Below, one piece after another: positions 43,753-54,503 of a stretch of DNA of 64,000 nt. The notes under the pieces were generated by a model. That model saw only the letters and a list, made by a program, of their open reading frames with translations. It did not search any database and was not told where the DNA came from. Position 1 is the stretch's first letter, and every line of letters begins with the position of its first letter. The position numbers and the translations under genes are program-made. The stretch comes from Triplophysa rosa (taxonomy: Eukaryota > Chordata > Actinopteri > Cypriniformes > Nemacheilidae): assembly GCF_024868665.1 (NCBI RefSeq), contig NC_079891.1, positions 19,222,471 through 19,286,470 of the forward strand, in the 5' to 3' direction.

Positions 43753-45471
43753 AGTATTGTGATACTCTTGTCACGATACTGAATCAATACACTGGTACCA
43801 CAACAAAACACATTGCCTCTATAAATGTAACTATTGCAGCAAAGATTTGAGTGTACCTCAGAATTCAAAGCAAGAACGTCAACTATACGTAGACTGTATC
43901 ATCGGACGGGGCGCTGCCCCAAAGTTAACTTCTGGTCTGTGTTATAATGTAATAATAATTTATATCAATATTAATTTTTATTAATATTTTATTGTATATT
44001 ATTTGTATGAAATTAAATTAAAACTACTCAACAGTTATAGATTCTTTGCAGAAGTCTACCGGAAGTTAAGTTTGGGCCACATAATTTTGTTGCCGCTGAA
44101 ACAGTCTATAGCATTACATACTACAGTGAAATGAATACATTTATATTTAGTTCATTTATATATTGCAATGATCAATGTATTGCAATAACAAATATCATAT
44201 GTACTGTATCGTGACCCAAGTATCAAAACAACAATGACAAAGGAACAGGGTGATTCCCACTGAGCTCTTGAAGAAAGGGCAGGTTTCTCAAGGAATCACT
44301 ACCAGACATCGAGACGTTTCTATGGATGAAAGGAGGAGACTAAAATAGCAGGCACAATCACATGACACAAAGCACAGGCTGGTTGGTGCATTACCCTGTC
44401 AGGTGATAGGTTGGAGATGCAGCAAGCAGAGAGTGGGTGGTCCACACCACAAACGAGTGCTGGTGGCTGCCAGAAACAACGAAAGATATAGAATCACTAA
44501 ACATGCGCGCTCTGAGAACACATGCAAACACATATGAAACACAAAGAGTATGCACACACACACGTGACAATGTCAATCAAACTGTTCATGAAAAATAAAA
44601 GGGAGAGAGAGCTCACAAGGGTATTCATTCATTAAGCAGTTTAGATTTGTGAAGCCTCTAAATTACAGAGATAAATTAGATGATGATTGTTGTGATGGGA
44701 AAATTGAATCCCATGGGATGACTTGATGAAAATTTGACATGGGATGGCAAACCGTAACACACACACACGACGGACTTGAGATGGAACGTGACACTCATCA
44801 ACCGTACAAACATGGGTGTAAATGATGACAACTAAACATCTCATATAAATGCATTCAAATATTCAACTCTGGCACTGTGCGCCAACCATCATTAAGAAAT
44901 GGTGAGAGAGAATGAGTGTGTGAGAGCGAGCAAGAGCAAGCAAAAGAGCATTAGCATTAACAACATTCTTTATTAATTCTGTATTATGAAAGGACAGCAC
45001 CATTAAACAGGACAGGAGACCAGCTGGGCTGCCACCACGCACACACACGGATGGACACGGACCTGAACATATTCTGCTTTGATAACCCAATATCCTTTTC
45101 AACTCTCCTGGACAAGATCCCTACCTGTTAATTAGTGCGCACACACATTCTGTCTTTTCTCCTGATTCAGATCTCTAAGAATCAGTTCACTCACCCTGGG
45201 CATTCATTTCTCTGAGAGGAGCCACCCGAGGCTTGTCTGATAATGACACATCAAACATTAACAAATGAGCGAGGAGAGAGAGATGACTGGTTTGATATTA
45301 TGAAGTGTGTTGTCGCAGCTAAATATAACTGGCATTCTGCTTCGCCCTCTTTAGACCGTTTTTCATAAAAAGACTACGGTGAAGGACGACTTTAAATCTA
45401 AGACGAAGAGTTGTAACCACAAGTTTAGTGGTAACGACATACTATACTCTGTAACAGGGCTGTGCAAAATT
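43753..45471. other. Non-coding, nothing recognised
   Basis: Mostly AT-rich unique sequence. A plus-strand (CA) stretch lies near 44555-44570 and a GA-rich block near 44900-44950. A possible minus-strand exon-like frame at 44391-44465 was considered and not accepted. The end (from 45456) begins a GGGCTGTGCAAAATTCAGAA repeat. Confidence 0.35.
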
Positions 45472-45944
45472 CAGAATTTCAGAATTTAATTCAGGGATTT
45501 CAACAATTTGCTATATAAATAAACAAAAGGGTCCAGCAACTTCTGTTGAGTTACAGCTTTGTGATGGAACATAAATAAAAGACCAGACAGAAAAAAATCT
45601 CCAAGCAACTGAGCGAAAATGTATTTGAAAAGAACAAGACAGGGGACGAATACGAGAAGATTTCAAAGTCCCTGAATGTACCTCCGAGTGCTGTTACTTT
45701 GACAAGAAATGCAATGAGTATTGCACATCTGTAAATCTAGCTAGAGCAGACCATCTGCACTGTGCGAGAAGATGACTGCAGAGGGAGGGAGGACACCAAG
45801 AGGCCAATGACAACTCTGAAGGAGTTATCAACGTTAATGGATGAGATTGGGGAAGATGTGCATCCAACAACTGTCGTATGGGTGCTTCAACACACAGATT
45901 GTTAAAGTGACAAAAGCAACTAAAGCCAACAAAAGAAGATTCTC

Positions 45945-46931
45945 ATGAGATTCTCAAATCGCAAATCGCAAGTCCAGTACAGTGTACCACAGGGCTCAGT
46001 CTTAGGGCCTCTGCTCTTCGCATTATACATGCTACCTCTAGGAGATATAATAAAGCGACACGGAGTTAGCTTTCACTGTTATGCTGATGATACTCAACTT
46101 TATATTTCCTCGAAGCCTCATGAAACACAGCAGTTCCATCGAATAATGGAATGCATAGTCGATATAAAAAACTGGATGAGTAACAACTTTTTATTACTGA
46201 ACTCGGACAAAACGGAAGTGTTACTTATTGGACCGAAAACTGCTATAAGTAACAACCAAGAATACTGTTTAACTATTGACGGATGTTCCATAAAACCCTC
46301 GTCGTCAGCAAAGAATCTTGGCGTTCTATTCGATAGTAATCTGTCATTTGAGAGCCACGTCGCCAACACCTGTAAAATTGCGTTTTTCCATTTTAAGAAT
46401 ATATCTAAACTACGTCATATGCTGTCAATCTCAGATGCAGAGAAGTTAATTCATGCATTCATGACATCAAGACTAGATTACTGTAATGCACTGTTAGGTG
46501 GTTGCCCTGCAGGCTTATTACAAAAACTCCAATTGGTCCAAAACGCGGCAGCTCGAGTTCTTACACGTACAAAAAAGTATGAACATATTAGCCCGGTTCT
46601 GTCAACCTTGCACTGGTTACCTATAAAGCATCGCGTTAACTTTAAAATCTTGCTTATTACCTATAAAGCCTTACATGGTTTAGCTCCTCAGTACTTGAAT
46701 GAACTCCTTTTGTATTACAGTCCTTCACGTGCATTACGCTCTCAGGCGTCCTGTCAGTTGGTAATACCTAGAATTTCAAAATCAAGTGCAGGTGGTAGAT
46801 CCTTTTCCTATCTAGCGCCTAAACTTTGGAATAGTCTTCCCTGCACTGTCCGGGAGGCAGACACACTCTGTCAGTTTAAATCTAGACTAAAGACGCATCT
46901 TTTTAATCTTGCATACACTACTCTTCCATAA
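45945..46931 (+). CDS. L2 ORF2 C-terminal part
   Basis: An intact 328-residue frame whose first Met comes from the target site, not from L2. [17 protein letters not shown] (residues 14-30) and YADDTQLY (46-53, the catalytic Asp pair) are the last RT motifs. The thumb and C-terminal domain follow ([57 protein letters not shown]). The endonuclease and first RT motifs are missing, so it cannot work. The lack of stops points to a recent insertion. Confidence 0.88.
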   Translation: MRFSNRKSQVQYSVPQGSVLGPLLFALYMLPLGDIIKRHGVSFHCYADDTQLYISSKPHETQQFHRIMECIVDIKNWMSNNFLLLNSDKTEVLLIGPKTAISNNQEYCLTIDGCSIKPSSSAKNLGVLFDSNLSFESHVANTCKIAFFHFKNISKLRHMLSISDAEKLIHAFMTSRLDYCNALLGGCPAGLLQKLQLVQNAAARVLTRTKKYEHISPVLSTLHWLPIKHRVNFKILLITYKALHGLAPQYLNELLLYYSPSRALRSQASCQLVIPRISKSSAGGRSFSYLAPKLWNSLPCTVREADTLCQFKSRLKTHLFNLAYTTLP

Positions 46932-47850
46932 TATAAATCTTCAGAGGGTTTAGGCTGCATTAGTTAGATCAACCGGAACCAAAAACACAACTGATGTACT
47001 TGTTGCATCAAAGAGTACAGAACAGTACTCTACTCTCAGCCAGTCTTGTCTCATTGTTCCAAGGTTACCACAGCGAGCAGGATGCAGTTCATGGCCTGAC
47101 CTGATGGTAGAGCGGAGAATGGGAAGTGGGGACCTGACAAGAGCTGAGATGATAGAGCTGGATAAAGAAGGACGCGGTCTCTTGACATGTCTTCACCACA
47201 AAACTTCAAATGCTATTAGATTATTAATGATAATCTTAAACTATAATTTATTTTATTATTAAGTTTATTTATTTTATTTAGCCTTGTTGTGCAAGTCTCT
47301 GGAGCTTGTGCAGAGGCAGCAGCTTTTGCCAGAGGGGAACTGGAATCCCCTGGTTGGGCCTGGGTTCTCCTGAGGTTTTTTTTCTCGATTAGAGTTTTGG
47401 GTTCCTCGCCACCGTTTGCATACTGTTTTTGCACTATCTGCCTGACCGGGGGGGCTGCTTTAGAATCTTAAAGTTTTACTTAATTAATATTGCATATAGG
47501 AATTTATAGTCTGTTATATTTGACCTGTGCTTCTCTCTCCTTTATCCTAAATGTGTGCTCTCACTGAGCGTGTGTGCGTACTTGTCCGTGTACGTACGTG
47601 TGTGTGTGTGTGTTGTGTGTGTGTGTGTGTGTGTGTGCGTGTGTCTCTGTGTCTGTGTGTGTTGGTGCGTGTTGTGTGTGTGGAGTGTTTTGTGTGTGGG
47701 TGTGTCTGTCTTCTGTGTTTTCAACCTTTTCTTGTTTTTGCAGGTACAACTTTGATTGTTTTGCTTGTAGTCAATGTGTCTCCTGTACAGCTGCTTTGTA
47801 ACAATGAAAATTGTAAAAGCGCTATATAAATAAAGTTGAGTTGAGTTGAG
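45950..47850 (+). mobile_element. 5'-truncated L2 retrotransposon
   Basis: Inserted in Tc1-like copy B with target duplication ATGAG (45945-45949 and 47851-47855). The uninterrupted site is visible in copy A. The 5' end begins within the RT just before the VPQGS motif, the usual result of incomplete reverse transcription. The 3' end is GCTATATAAATAAAGTTGAG with three GTTGA-type units, typical of L2 elements. A GT microsatellite lies at 47597-47700 in its 3' UTR. Confidence 0.92.
47597..47700. repeat. (GT)n microsatellite
   Basis: Interrupted GT repeat with GTGC variants in the L2 3' UTR. It generates long cysteine/valine-rich frames on both strands that are not genes. Confidence 0.9.
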
Positions 47851-48225
47851 ATGAGACCATTTATCAAGGGTAATTTGCCTCCATAAAATGAAGACTTTGA
47901 AAATGAAAAAGCACATATTTGTTTTTTGTTTGTTTTTAGTTTGTTTTTATGTTGAGGACATGGCGTTTAATCTATATCTATCATTTTTTATGTCCTCATG
48001 TAAATTACTGTTATCTACTTCACCGTTCTGAAGCGTGTGACTTTCCCCTCAGCATCAGGCTTGATGGCTTCAACAAAAACATCCGACCAGGCCCTCTGGG
48101 TTTACAAAGTGACCCCCTGCCCTGGATGAATGCCAAAGGAGCACTGAGAGGGTTCCGGGATCAATCACTGACTGCTGTAACAAAAGCTTGCGGTACGAGG
48201 GAACAAAACAAACACAAAAAAATAC

Positions 48226-48485
48226 TAGAGATGCACCGATTGCAATTTTCTTTGCCGATTCCAATTTTATTACAAGTGAAACCTGCCGATTCCGATTTTT
48301 GCCGATTCCGATTTTCTATCCACAAACTATAATTGACAGTATACTGTATATAAAACCATATTAACTTTTCTTCAATACACATTTTTTTTATTTTCTTTGA
48401 ATAAATGATTGAACATTACAATTTACCCCAATTTCCCTAAATGCAGTTCTCCAAGCTGCATTAAATTACAGAATCTTCTCTTTCC
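48226..48485 (+). mobile_element. hAT-like terminal fragment
   Basis: TAGAGATGCACCGATTGC followed by repeated GCCGATTCCGATT words is the terminal region of a common fish hAT-type miniature element. The matching right end is absent before the 22-bp repeat at 48486. Confidence 0.5.
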
Positions 48486-49645
48486 CAGAATTTCAGAATT
48501 TAATTCAATTAAATGAATGAATTTGAATTGACTCCACCCTACAGGATGTTGAATTGAATTTGAATTACAGGAAGTGGAATTGAATTCATTGCAATTCAGA
48601 GAAATTCAATATCACATCAGAAATTCTTATCACATATCAATTCTTATCACATACATTTTTCTTCCTCACCAAAATGAACGAGCACAGATGTCCTTCTACG
48701 TGAGTTATCACTTTGCATATTGCTGTAATTACAAAAGTACAAACCAGCTCTGGCCTTCAATTAGCTTATTCCACTAGAGTGAACTCCAAACAAAATGTCC
48801 TAAATGTTTGGTCAACCATTTTGAAGACTTGAATACAGCAATGTATTCTGGGAAATGAAGTGCTATCCTATCATTTTCCACAATTTGAAAATTATTAAAA
48901 TTTTAATGATCTGTTTTATAGAGTATGTTTTTAATGTTAATTTGTGGTAAAAAAAAATAGGCCTATTTACTATAATAAAGTACATAAAGTCCATACAAAA
49001 ATATCTGTATGAAATTCAAGTTGTAATCATATGTGACCCTGGACAACAAAACCAGTCTTAAGTAGCACGGGAACATTTTTAGTAATCGCCAAAAATACAT
49101 TGTAGGGGTAAAAATTACAGATTTTTCTTTTTACCAAAAATAATTAGGATATTAAGTAAAGATCATGTTCCATGAAGATATTTTATAAATTTCCTACCGT
49201 AAATGTATAAAAACTTTCTTTTTGTGAGTGGATGGCCTGCTACAGCGCCTCAGATGAACAACTTCAAAGGTGAATTTCTCAATATTTCGCTTTTTTAGCA
49301 CCCTCAGATTCCAGCTTTGTAAACAGTTGTTGTTCCGTCAGATAGTGTCCTATCCTAACAAACCATATATCAATAGAAAGCTTATTTCTTCAGCTTTCAG
49401 ATGACGTAAAAATCTCAATTTCGAAAAATTGACCCTTAAGACTGGTTTTGTCGTCCAGGGTCACATATGTAATACATACTGTAAAGCTTCATTGTTAAAT
49501 ACACCTTTATTATGTAACATGAATTTCTTTGAATTTTATGGAATTCCAATTCTACTTCCTGCAATTTGAATTTGAATTGCAATTCAGCTTCCTGTTTGCA
49601 ATCTCAATTCAAATTCAAATTCAAGAATTGAATTTGAATTTAGGG
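48486..49645. repeat. AATTC-rich element with inverted arms
   Basis: 48486-48625 and 49510-49645 are rich in TTGAATTGAATTTGAATT-type words in opposite orientation, each with an AGGAAGT/ACTTCCT core. The interior contains a separate MITE (49033-49464). The left arm lacks its true start, which may be the sequence at 45456-45493 on the other side of the insert. Confidence 0.5.
49033..49464. mobile_element. MITE with TGTGACCCTGGACAACAAAA ends
   Basis: TGTGACCCTGGACAACAAAA and CCAGTCTTAAG at the left match the right end GACTGGTTTTGTCGTCCAGG GTCACA in complement with one mismatch over about 30 bases. 432 bp, no coding capacity. It is nested inside the AATTC-rich element. Confidence 0.88.
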
Positions 49646-49673
49646 GTGATTCTCTATAGACCTATTTCACAGC

Positions 49674-49919
49674 GTGACGTGTTTTTCAGAGCTGATTCTA
49701 TCTAACAGCAACAGGCCTAATGTCTTGTTTTCTGTAATTGACTCTGTTCTCAATCCTCCTATCAATCAATTTCCGGAAATGTCTGATTCTCTTTGTGAGG
49801 ATTTTGCTAAATATTTTAATGATAAGATCTCAATGATCAAATCCCAAATGCCTCTGTCAGTATATATCCAACTTGATGTCCCTGTCTCCTCCTCCACAGT
49901 CCACATGGTCTGCCTTTGA
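49674..49919 (+). pseudogene. L2 ORF2 linker segment, frameshifted
   Basis: RPNVLFSVIDSVLNPPINQF, then SLCEDFAKYFNDKISMI, resembles the linker before the RT domain of L2 ORF2. It is out of frame with the RT that follows, overlapping it by ~47 bases, so at least one indel occurred near 49880. Confidence 0.7.
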
Positions 49920-51474
49920 GCCTATCTCTTTGGATTTCCTAAATGAGATTATCGCAATTTTAAAACCTACTAACTGCCCTCAAGATGTGATTCCAACACA
50001 TTTCCTTAAGCAGGTTTTTCAAGCCATTGGTCCTGACTTGCTGTCTTTTATCAATAAATGTTTTTACACTGGGACCGTACCTGACTGTCTCAAACATGCT
50101 TTGGTTTTACCTCGTCTTAAAAAAACGAATCTGGATCCTACGCTGCTGAGTAACTTCCGTCCAATTTCAAATTTGCCTTTTCTCTCAAAAATTCTAGAAA
50201 AAGCAGTTTTAAGTCAACTTCTGTCATTTTTGAATGAAAATAAAATCCATGAGAAATTCCAGTCTGGTTTTAAAGCCCGTCACAGCACTGAATCAGCGCT
50301 CTTAAGAGTCTTGAACAATGTAATGCTCACCACTGATACTGGGCAATCTATGGCTTTGGTCTTGCTAGATCTCAGCTCTGACTTTGACCTGGTCAATCAT
50401 AACATCCTCATATCGCTTTTAGAAGCATGTGTGGGCCTTCAGGGTACGGTGCTACAATGGTTCCGTTCATATTTAACCAATAGGAGTTACTCTGTCCGCA
50501 TTGGGCAACAGTCCTCGACCAAAATGCAACTGGGCTCTGGTGTTCCTCAGGGCTCTATCCTCGGCCCAGTACTGTTTAATCTCTATATGCTCCCTTTGGG
50601 TTCTATTCTATCTAAATACGGGGTCTCTTTTCATCTATACGCTGATGACACACAAATTTACCTGCCTTTAAAGCGTGATGATAAGTTTGCTTTGGAGCCG
50701 ATATTGGACTGCTTGGACGAACTAAAACTCTGGCTTGCCAGCAATTTCTTGAGTCTCAATGAGAGTAAGACCGAAATCATCCTGTTCGGTTCAAATGATC
50801 GCAGCACCCATGATTTTGATCTCCATACGTTGCTACCATACAGTACTTCTTGTGTTCGGAATCTTGGGGTTTTGATTGACAACTGCCTCAAATATGACAA
50901 GCAGATCAGTGCCGTAGTTAAGTCCTGCTTTTATCATCTTCGTCTTTTAGCCAAGGTCAAGCCCTATTTGTCCACTAAGAATCTTGAGACTGTTATGCAT
51001 GCTTTCGTAACATCACGATTAGACTACTGTAATTCTTTATATATTGGTGCTCCTCAGACATGTATCTCACGTTTGCAACTAGTTCAAAATGCTGCAGCAC
51101 GGCTCCTTAAAGGGAAGCGTAAAAGTGAACATATTACACCAGCTTTGATCTCACTCCATTGGCTACCGGTTAAACACAGAATCGATTTTAAAGTCTTGTT
51201 ATTCGTTTTTAAGTCTTTGCGGAACCAGGCCCCACAGTACCTATCTGAATTACTTCATTCACCCTCACAGTTAAGATCACTTAGGTCAGGTGATTCTGAT
51301 CTATCAAATGTTCCCAGAACTAGACTCAAGAACAGGGGAGATCGTGCTTTCTCGGTTGTCGGCCCCAAGTTATGGAACAGTCTCCCGGCCAACATCAGAT
51401 CCGCCCAAACTGTGTCAATTTTTAAAGTTGCTTTGAAAACTTATTTCTTCTCAATTGCTTTTAATATCCCTTGA
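49873..51474 (+). CDS. L2 ORF2 reverse transcriptase, 533 residues
   Basis: An uninterrupted frame with the whole RT domain: FRPISNLPFLSKILEK (95-110), QSGFKARHSTESAL (130-143), LLDLSSDFDLVNH (164-176, first catalytic Asp), GVPQGSILGPVLF (223-235) and YADDTQIY (256-263). The L2 C-terminal region follows with [38 protein letters not shown] and KLWNSLPANIRSAQ. The second Asp in the usual SAAFDTVDH motif is kept (DFD). The apurinic endonuclease domain is lacking. No host role is suggested. Confidence 0.9.
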   Translation: MMSLSPPPQSTWSAFEPISLDFLNEIIAILKPTNCPQDVIPTHFLKQVFQAIGPDLLSFINKCFYTGTVPDCLKHALVLPRLKKTNLDPTLLSNFRPISNLPFLSKILEKAVLSQLLSFLNENKIHEKFQSGFKARHSTESALLRVLNNVMLTTDTGQSMALVLLDLSSDFDLVNHNILISLLEACVGLQGTVLQWFRSYLTNRSYSVRIGQQSSTKMQLGSGVPQGSILGPVLFNLYMLPLGSILSKYGVSFHLYADDTQIYLPLKRDDKFALEPILDCLDELKLWLASNFLSLNESKTEIILFGSNDRSTHDFDLHTLLPYSTSCVRNLGVLIDNCLKYDKQISAVVKSCFYHLRLLAKVKPYLSTKNLETVMHAFVTSRLDYCNSLYIGAPQTCISRLQLVQNAAARLLKGKRKSEHITPALISLHWLPVKHRIDFKVLLFVFKSLRNQAPQYLSELLHSPSQLRSLRSGDSDLSNVPRTRLKNRGDRAFSVVGPKLWNSLPANIRSAQTVSIFKVALKTYFFSIAFNIP

Positions 51475-51719
51475 TTCTCATCAGTATTTAATCATATCTG
51501 ATTTCTGATTTTAGCACTGTCTTCTATTAAATTTTTTAGCTTTTCTGTTTTTCTGTTTTCACTGTCTTTTCCTGTTTTAATGTTCTTTGTTTTCTTTTTT
51601 ATTATATAGATAAATTATATATATTTGTCTTTTCTGGCTTTTGTAAAGCACTTTGGTCAACACCAGTTGTTTTTAAATGTGCTATATAAATAAAATTTGT
51701 ATTGTATTGTATTGTGTAC

Positions 51720-52399
51720 AAACCGGAAGTAGGGTAAACGCTTGTCCTGTCAATGCGCTAGCTCCATTCACTACACAGAACAGTTGCGGAGACCAGAAGA
51801 AGTTAGGCATGTAGCGCTCCCTTTAGGGGCTGTGTCCACCGAGGCGCATTTACGTGGCTGAAAATGGCAGGAGCTCGGCTGAAAACGCCCGCTGCAAGTG
51901 CAGCGTTCTGCCCAAAGTTGAGCAGTTTTTAAACTCTGGGCGCCCGGTCAAACGCCGGCGCTGATCATGGGAAAAACGCATAGCACCAGCGCAGAGCGCG
52001 GAAAAAAAATGTCAGCTGATGTTTTTTTTTATGGCGTTTCCATAGGAAACAATTGAAAAAACACCTCGGACACAGCCTCATGCTGATTTGTCTAACATAT
52101 ATCAGACCCTGATAATAAATAAATTGCTCAAAAAACAATGTTTTTGTAATGTTTGTTTTCCCTACTTTTACATCTCCCAGTAAACCACGAATAAATCGGA
52201 CAACATATGCTACTTTTGTTTTTGGTAAATAAAATGAATGCCTGTGAGAAAACAAGCTGAATGAATGAATGTATGGCTATGGCAGCAGTGTGGCCGGAAA
52301 AAGTATTTCCCTACTTCCAGTCGCCGCCGCCATATTGTGAAAGAGGCATATTCAATTGTGAATTTTGTACAACCCTGCTCTGTAAGCAATTGTGTTGTG
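51720..52399. other. Repeat-like sequence, class unclear
   Basis: 51820-52080 is a GC-rich block (AAAACGCCCGCTGCAAGTGC, GGGCGCCCGGTCAAACGCC) like another fish MITE family, with resemblance in composition to 59240-59540. No boundaries could be set. Confidence 0.35.
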
Positions 52400-52571
52400 C
52401 CTCATTCTGCTTTAGTAGTTCTTACTGTAAATGTTCTTCCTAATCTTTACAGATCTTTGAGAAATACTTCAAATATCTTCCTTGTGTTTAGCAGAACAAA
52501 GACATTTATACAGGTTTGGAACGATCTTAGGGTGAGTAAATGATGACAGAATTTTCATTTTTCACTTTAAA
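52400..52571 (-). mobile_element. TTAA-flanked MITE, terminal part
   Basis: GGGTGAGTAAATGATGACAG and AATTTTCATTTTTCACTTTAA form the complementary end of the same family as 4079-4289. The end is shared at TTAA with the next repeat. Confidence 0.6.
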
Positions 52572-53275
52572 GGGATATTTCACAGGCAAAACTAAATTTC
52601 CCCATGTTTTACTCACCCTCAAGGCATCCTGACTGAATATGACTTTCTTCTTGAAGAATAATGCAGTCGGAGTTATATAACATTTTACATTTACATTAAG
52701 TCATTTAGCAAATGCTTTTATCCAAAGCGACTTACAGAGAGTTCAGGGAGCAATAAAGCGATATGTCATACAGGAGCAATAATACAAAAGGTGCTAATAC
52801 AAAGTTACTAGTTTCAACAAAAGCAAGACCAATACCTGTTGAGAGAAAGAGAGAGAGGGTTAGTTTTTCTCATTTGTCTGTCAAGTATTCACAGAAGAGA
52901 TGGGTTTTAAGTAGTTTTTTGAATGTTCTGAGAAATGTGGTTGACCGGACTGAGTTAGGAAGAATGTTCCACCAGGAAGGAGAATGAGCGGGAAACCTTT
53001 TGAGAAGGCAATACAAGAAGCCGCTCGTGGCAGCGTTATTAATGTTGTTTCTAGCTTCTGTTATCCCTCGGCTGCGTGTGAACCTGAGGCTTGTTTTTCC
53101 GGCAAATGACACAGGTTCCGGTGACAAACGCAGCATTTTTCGTTTTGTTCCAATAGGATGTCGTCTCCTCTACGCGGGAGCTTTTGTCACCGTCATTGTC
53201 AGCCCTGGTTGCGTTTCTGCTGAAAAGGGGGCGGAGACTACCAGCTCATTTGCACTTAAAGAGACACACCAAAAC
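52568..53275 (+). repeat. Relative of the split repeat at 13368-14880
   Basis: TTAAAGGGATATTTCACAGG...CTCACCCTCAAGGCAT and, after 53030, CGTGTGAACCTGAGGCTTG and CCGGCAAATGACACAGG match the two parts of 13368-14880 in the same order. This copy is interrupted by a LINE 3' end (52681-53030) instead of a hAT element. Confidence 0.6.
52681..53030 (-). mobile_element. LINE 3' end with V-SINE-type tail
   Basis: On the minus strand the end of an ORF reads HSPSWWNILPNSVRSTTFLR, then TFKKLLKTHLFCEYLTDK and a stop. This matches the KLWNSLP...F K..LKTHLF terminus of L2-type ORF2 proteins. Its 3' UTR finishes TAAGTCGCTTTGGATAAAAG and then TGCTAAATGAC, the tail also carried by V-SINEs. A head-to-tail match between a LINE and SINEs is the expected partner relation. 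Confidence 0.7.
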
Positions 53276-53911
53276 ACAGTGGTTTCTCCTCACATGCAAA
53301 ACTGGGCAATTAGGGCATGGTATAATAAAAGATCTGTGGTGTATTTTGAGCTGAAACTTCACAGACACATTCTGTGGACCCCTAAGATTTACATCACATT
53401 TGTGTAAGTAGAAAAAAATCTCTCCTTTAAGGGAGGAAATGTATTCCTGCTACTAGAAAACTGCAGATTCAAGACGTAAAACTGCCGCAATGTTATACGA
53501 AAGTGTTTATAAATTCTTGTGACCAGGGATTGAATCGAATACAGGAAATAGTTACAAGAATATTTCAGGTTAAAAACGTCTTCAGTTGAAGCAACATCTG
53601 TGCCATGCTGCCAATTATCATACAAAACAAAATGTCAACTCACCCTTCAGTTTTTACATAAATCTGTTCATGTTTACAACAGAAGTCTAGCAGGCGAGCA
53701 TTTTTGACAGCTGCTAATCAGAAGTAATCTACTGTATGTCATCATTATGAAGTATGACTTCTTTCTTCGATGCGTTAACTATGAAGTTATGAATTACTGA
53801 TGTAATTTTCATCAGCTGAAACAACATGACTGCACCATTGCTTCTTTTGTTAATCTTTGTCTTCTCAGTGTAGGAGTGTATGTGTAGATGGTGTGAGAAT
53901 GCATGTAGGAG
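53276..53911. other. Non-coding, nothing recognised
   Basis: AT-rich sequence up to the hAT-type element. No gene or repeat recognised. Confidence 0.35.
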
Positions 53912-54115
53912 CAGTGATGGGAATAACGGCGTTATAAATAAACGACGTTAGTTTTTACAGTAACGAGTAATCAAACGAATGACTGTTTCCCCGTTACAAC
54001 GCCGTTACCGTTACTGTCAATAAGATGCAGCGTTACTATAATTGAGCTCACTGAAGCACTTGTCATCCAAGTAGGCTCTCTCTCATCCAAAGGATATTTT
54101 CAACTGATTTTGATT

Positions 54116-54118
54116 GGT

Positions 54119-54156
<38 letters not shown>
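54116..54156. repeat. (GT)n(GA)n microsatellite
   Basis: GT run passing into GAGAGA. Confidence 0.92.
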
Positions 54157-54503
54157 TAACAGCATAACCAATGATGATTGGTTTAGGAAAAGTACATTTT
54201 CTTCATTTGCCAACCAGAGGCAGAGTAGGGCAGGTTTTCACACACAAACATAGTCGCACAGAGAGAGTACACAAATGCCTTGCCTAGGAGTCAGAGAGCG
54301 ATGGCAAGAGCAACAAGTTGTTGCTTTCGCGAACTGGAAATATAAGCACTACTTTTCCCTCGTTATGGTGAAACACAAGGAATGTGTCTGTAACGTGCAA
54401 CTTATGCCCAGGAAAAAAGAGGCTCCACGTCGGTGGCAAGTAATTCTAATCTAATGAAGCACCTCACATCGTCACATGCCGCCACAAAATTAGTAGCCTA
54501 GAC

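Larger units (their letters stand above)
45494..48224 (+). mobile_element. Dead Tc1-like segment, copy B, split by L2
   Basis: 45494-45949 and 47851-48224 together reproduce 42938-43752 with fewer than about ten differences, including the same stops. The copies therefore arose from an already dead sequence, by recent duplication rather than by independent decay. The left part ends ...TCTCATGAG and the right part resumes ATGAGACCATTT. Confidence 0.85.
45472..48507 (+). repeat. Insert bounded by a 22-bp direct repeat
   Basis: Positions 45472-45493 and 48486-48507 are identical over 22 bases (starting CAGAATTTCAG). Between them lie Tc1-like copy B, the L2 inside it and a hAT-like end. The arrangement looks like a block inserted into an AATTC-rich element with duplication of the target, or a local duplication junction. 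Confidence 0.6.
49646..51716 (+). mobile_element. L2 retrotransposon with full RT
   Basis: A 5'-truncated but long L2. Starts in the linker between endonuclease and RT and ends GTGCTATATAAATAAAATTT with (GTATT)n-like units at 51690-51715. The 3' end differs from that of the L2 at 45950-47850 (ATTGT versus GTTGA units), so it belongs to another subfamily. No target duplication was identified. Confidence 0.88.

Noticed and set aside
43464..43850. A 128-residue frame duplicated at 47949-48332
   Set aside because: Its conservation between the two copies is due to DNA duplication of a dead Tc1-like segment. The sequence has no known domain and no sign of selection can be inferred.
44391..44465. 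Possible minus-strand exon (SHQHSFVVWTTHSLL...)
   Set aside because: It has an acceptor- and a donor-like site, but the peptide matches nothing in the KLHL9/13 N-terminus and the phase does not fit exon A.
45192..45230. Possible minus-strand 5' exon ending CAGG/GTGAGT with an ATG
   Set aside because: The donor phase does not join exon A in frame and the peptide is too short to judge.
47551..47916. Long cysteine/valine- and histidine/threonine-rich frames
   Set aside because: They are translations of the GT microsatellite in the L2 3' UTR on both strands.
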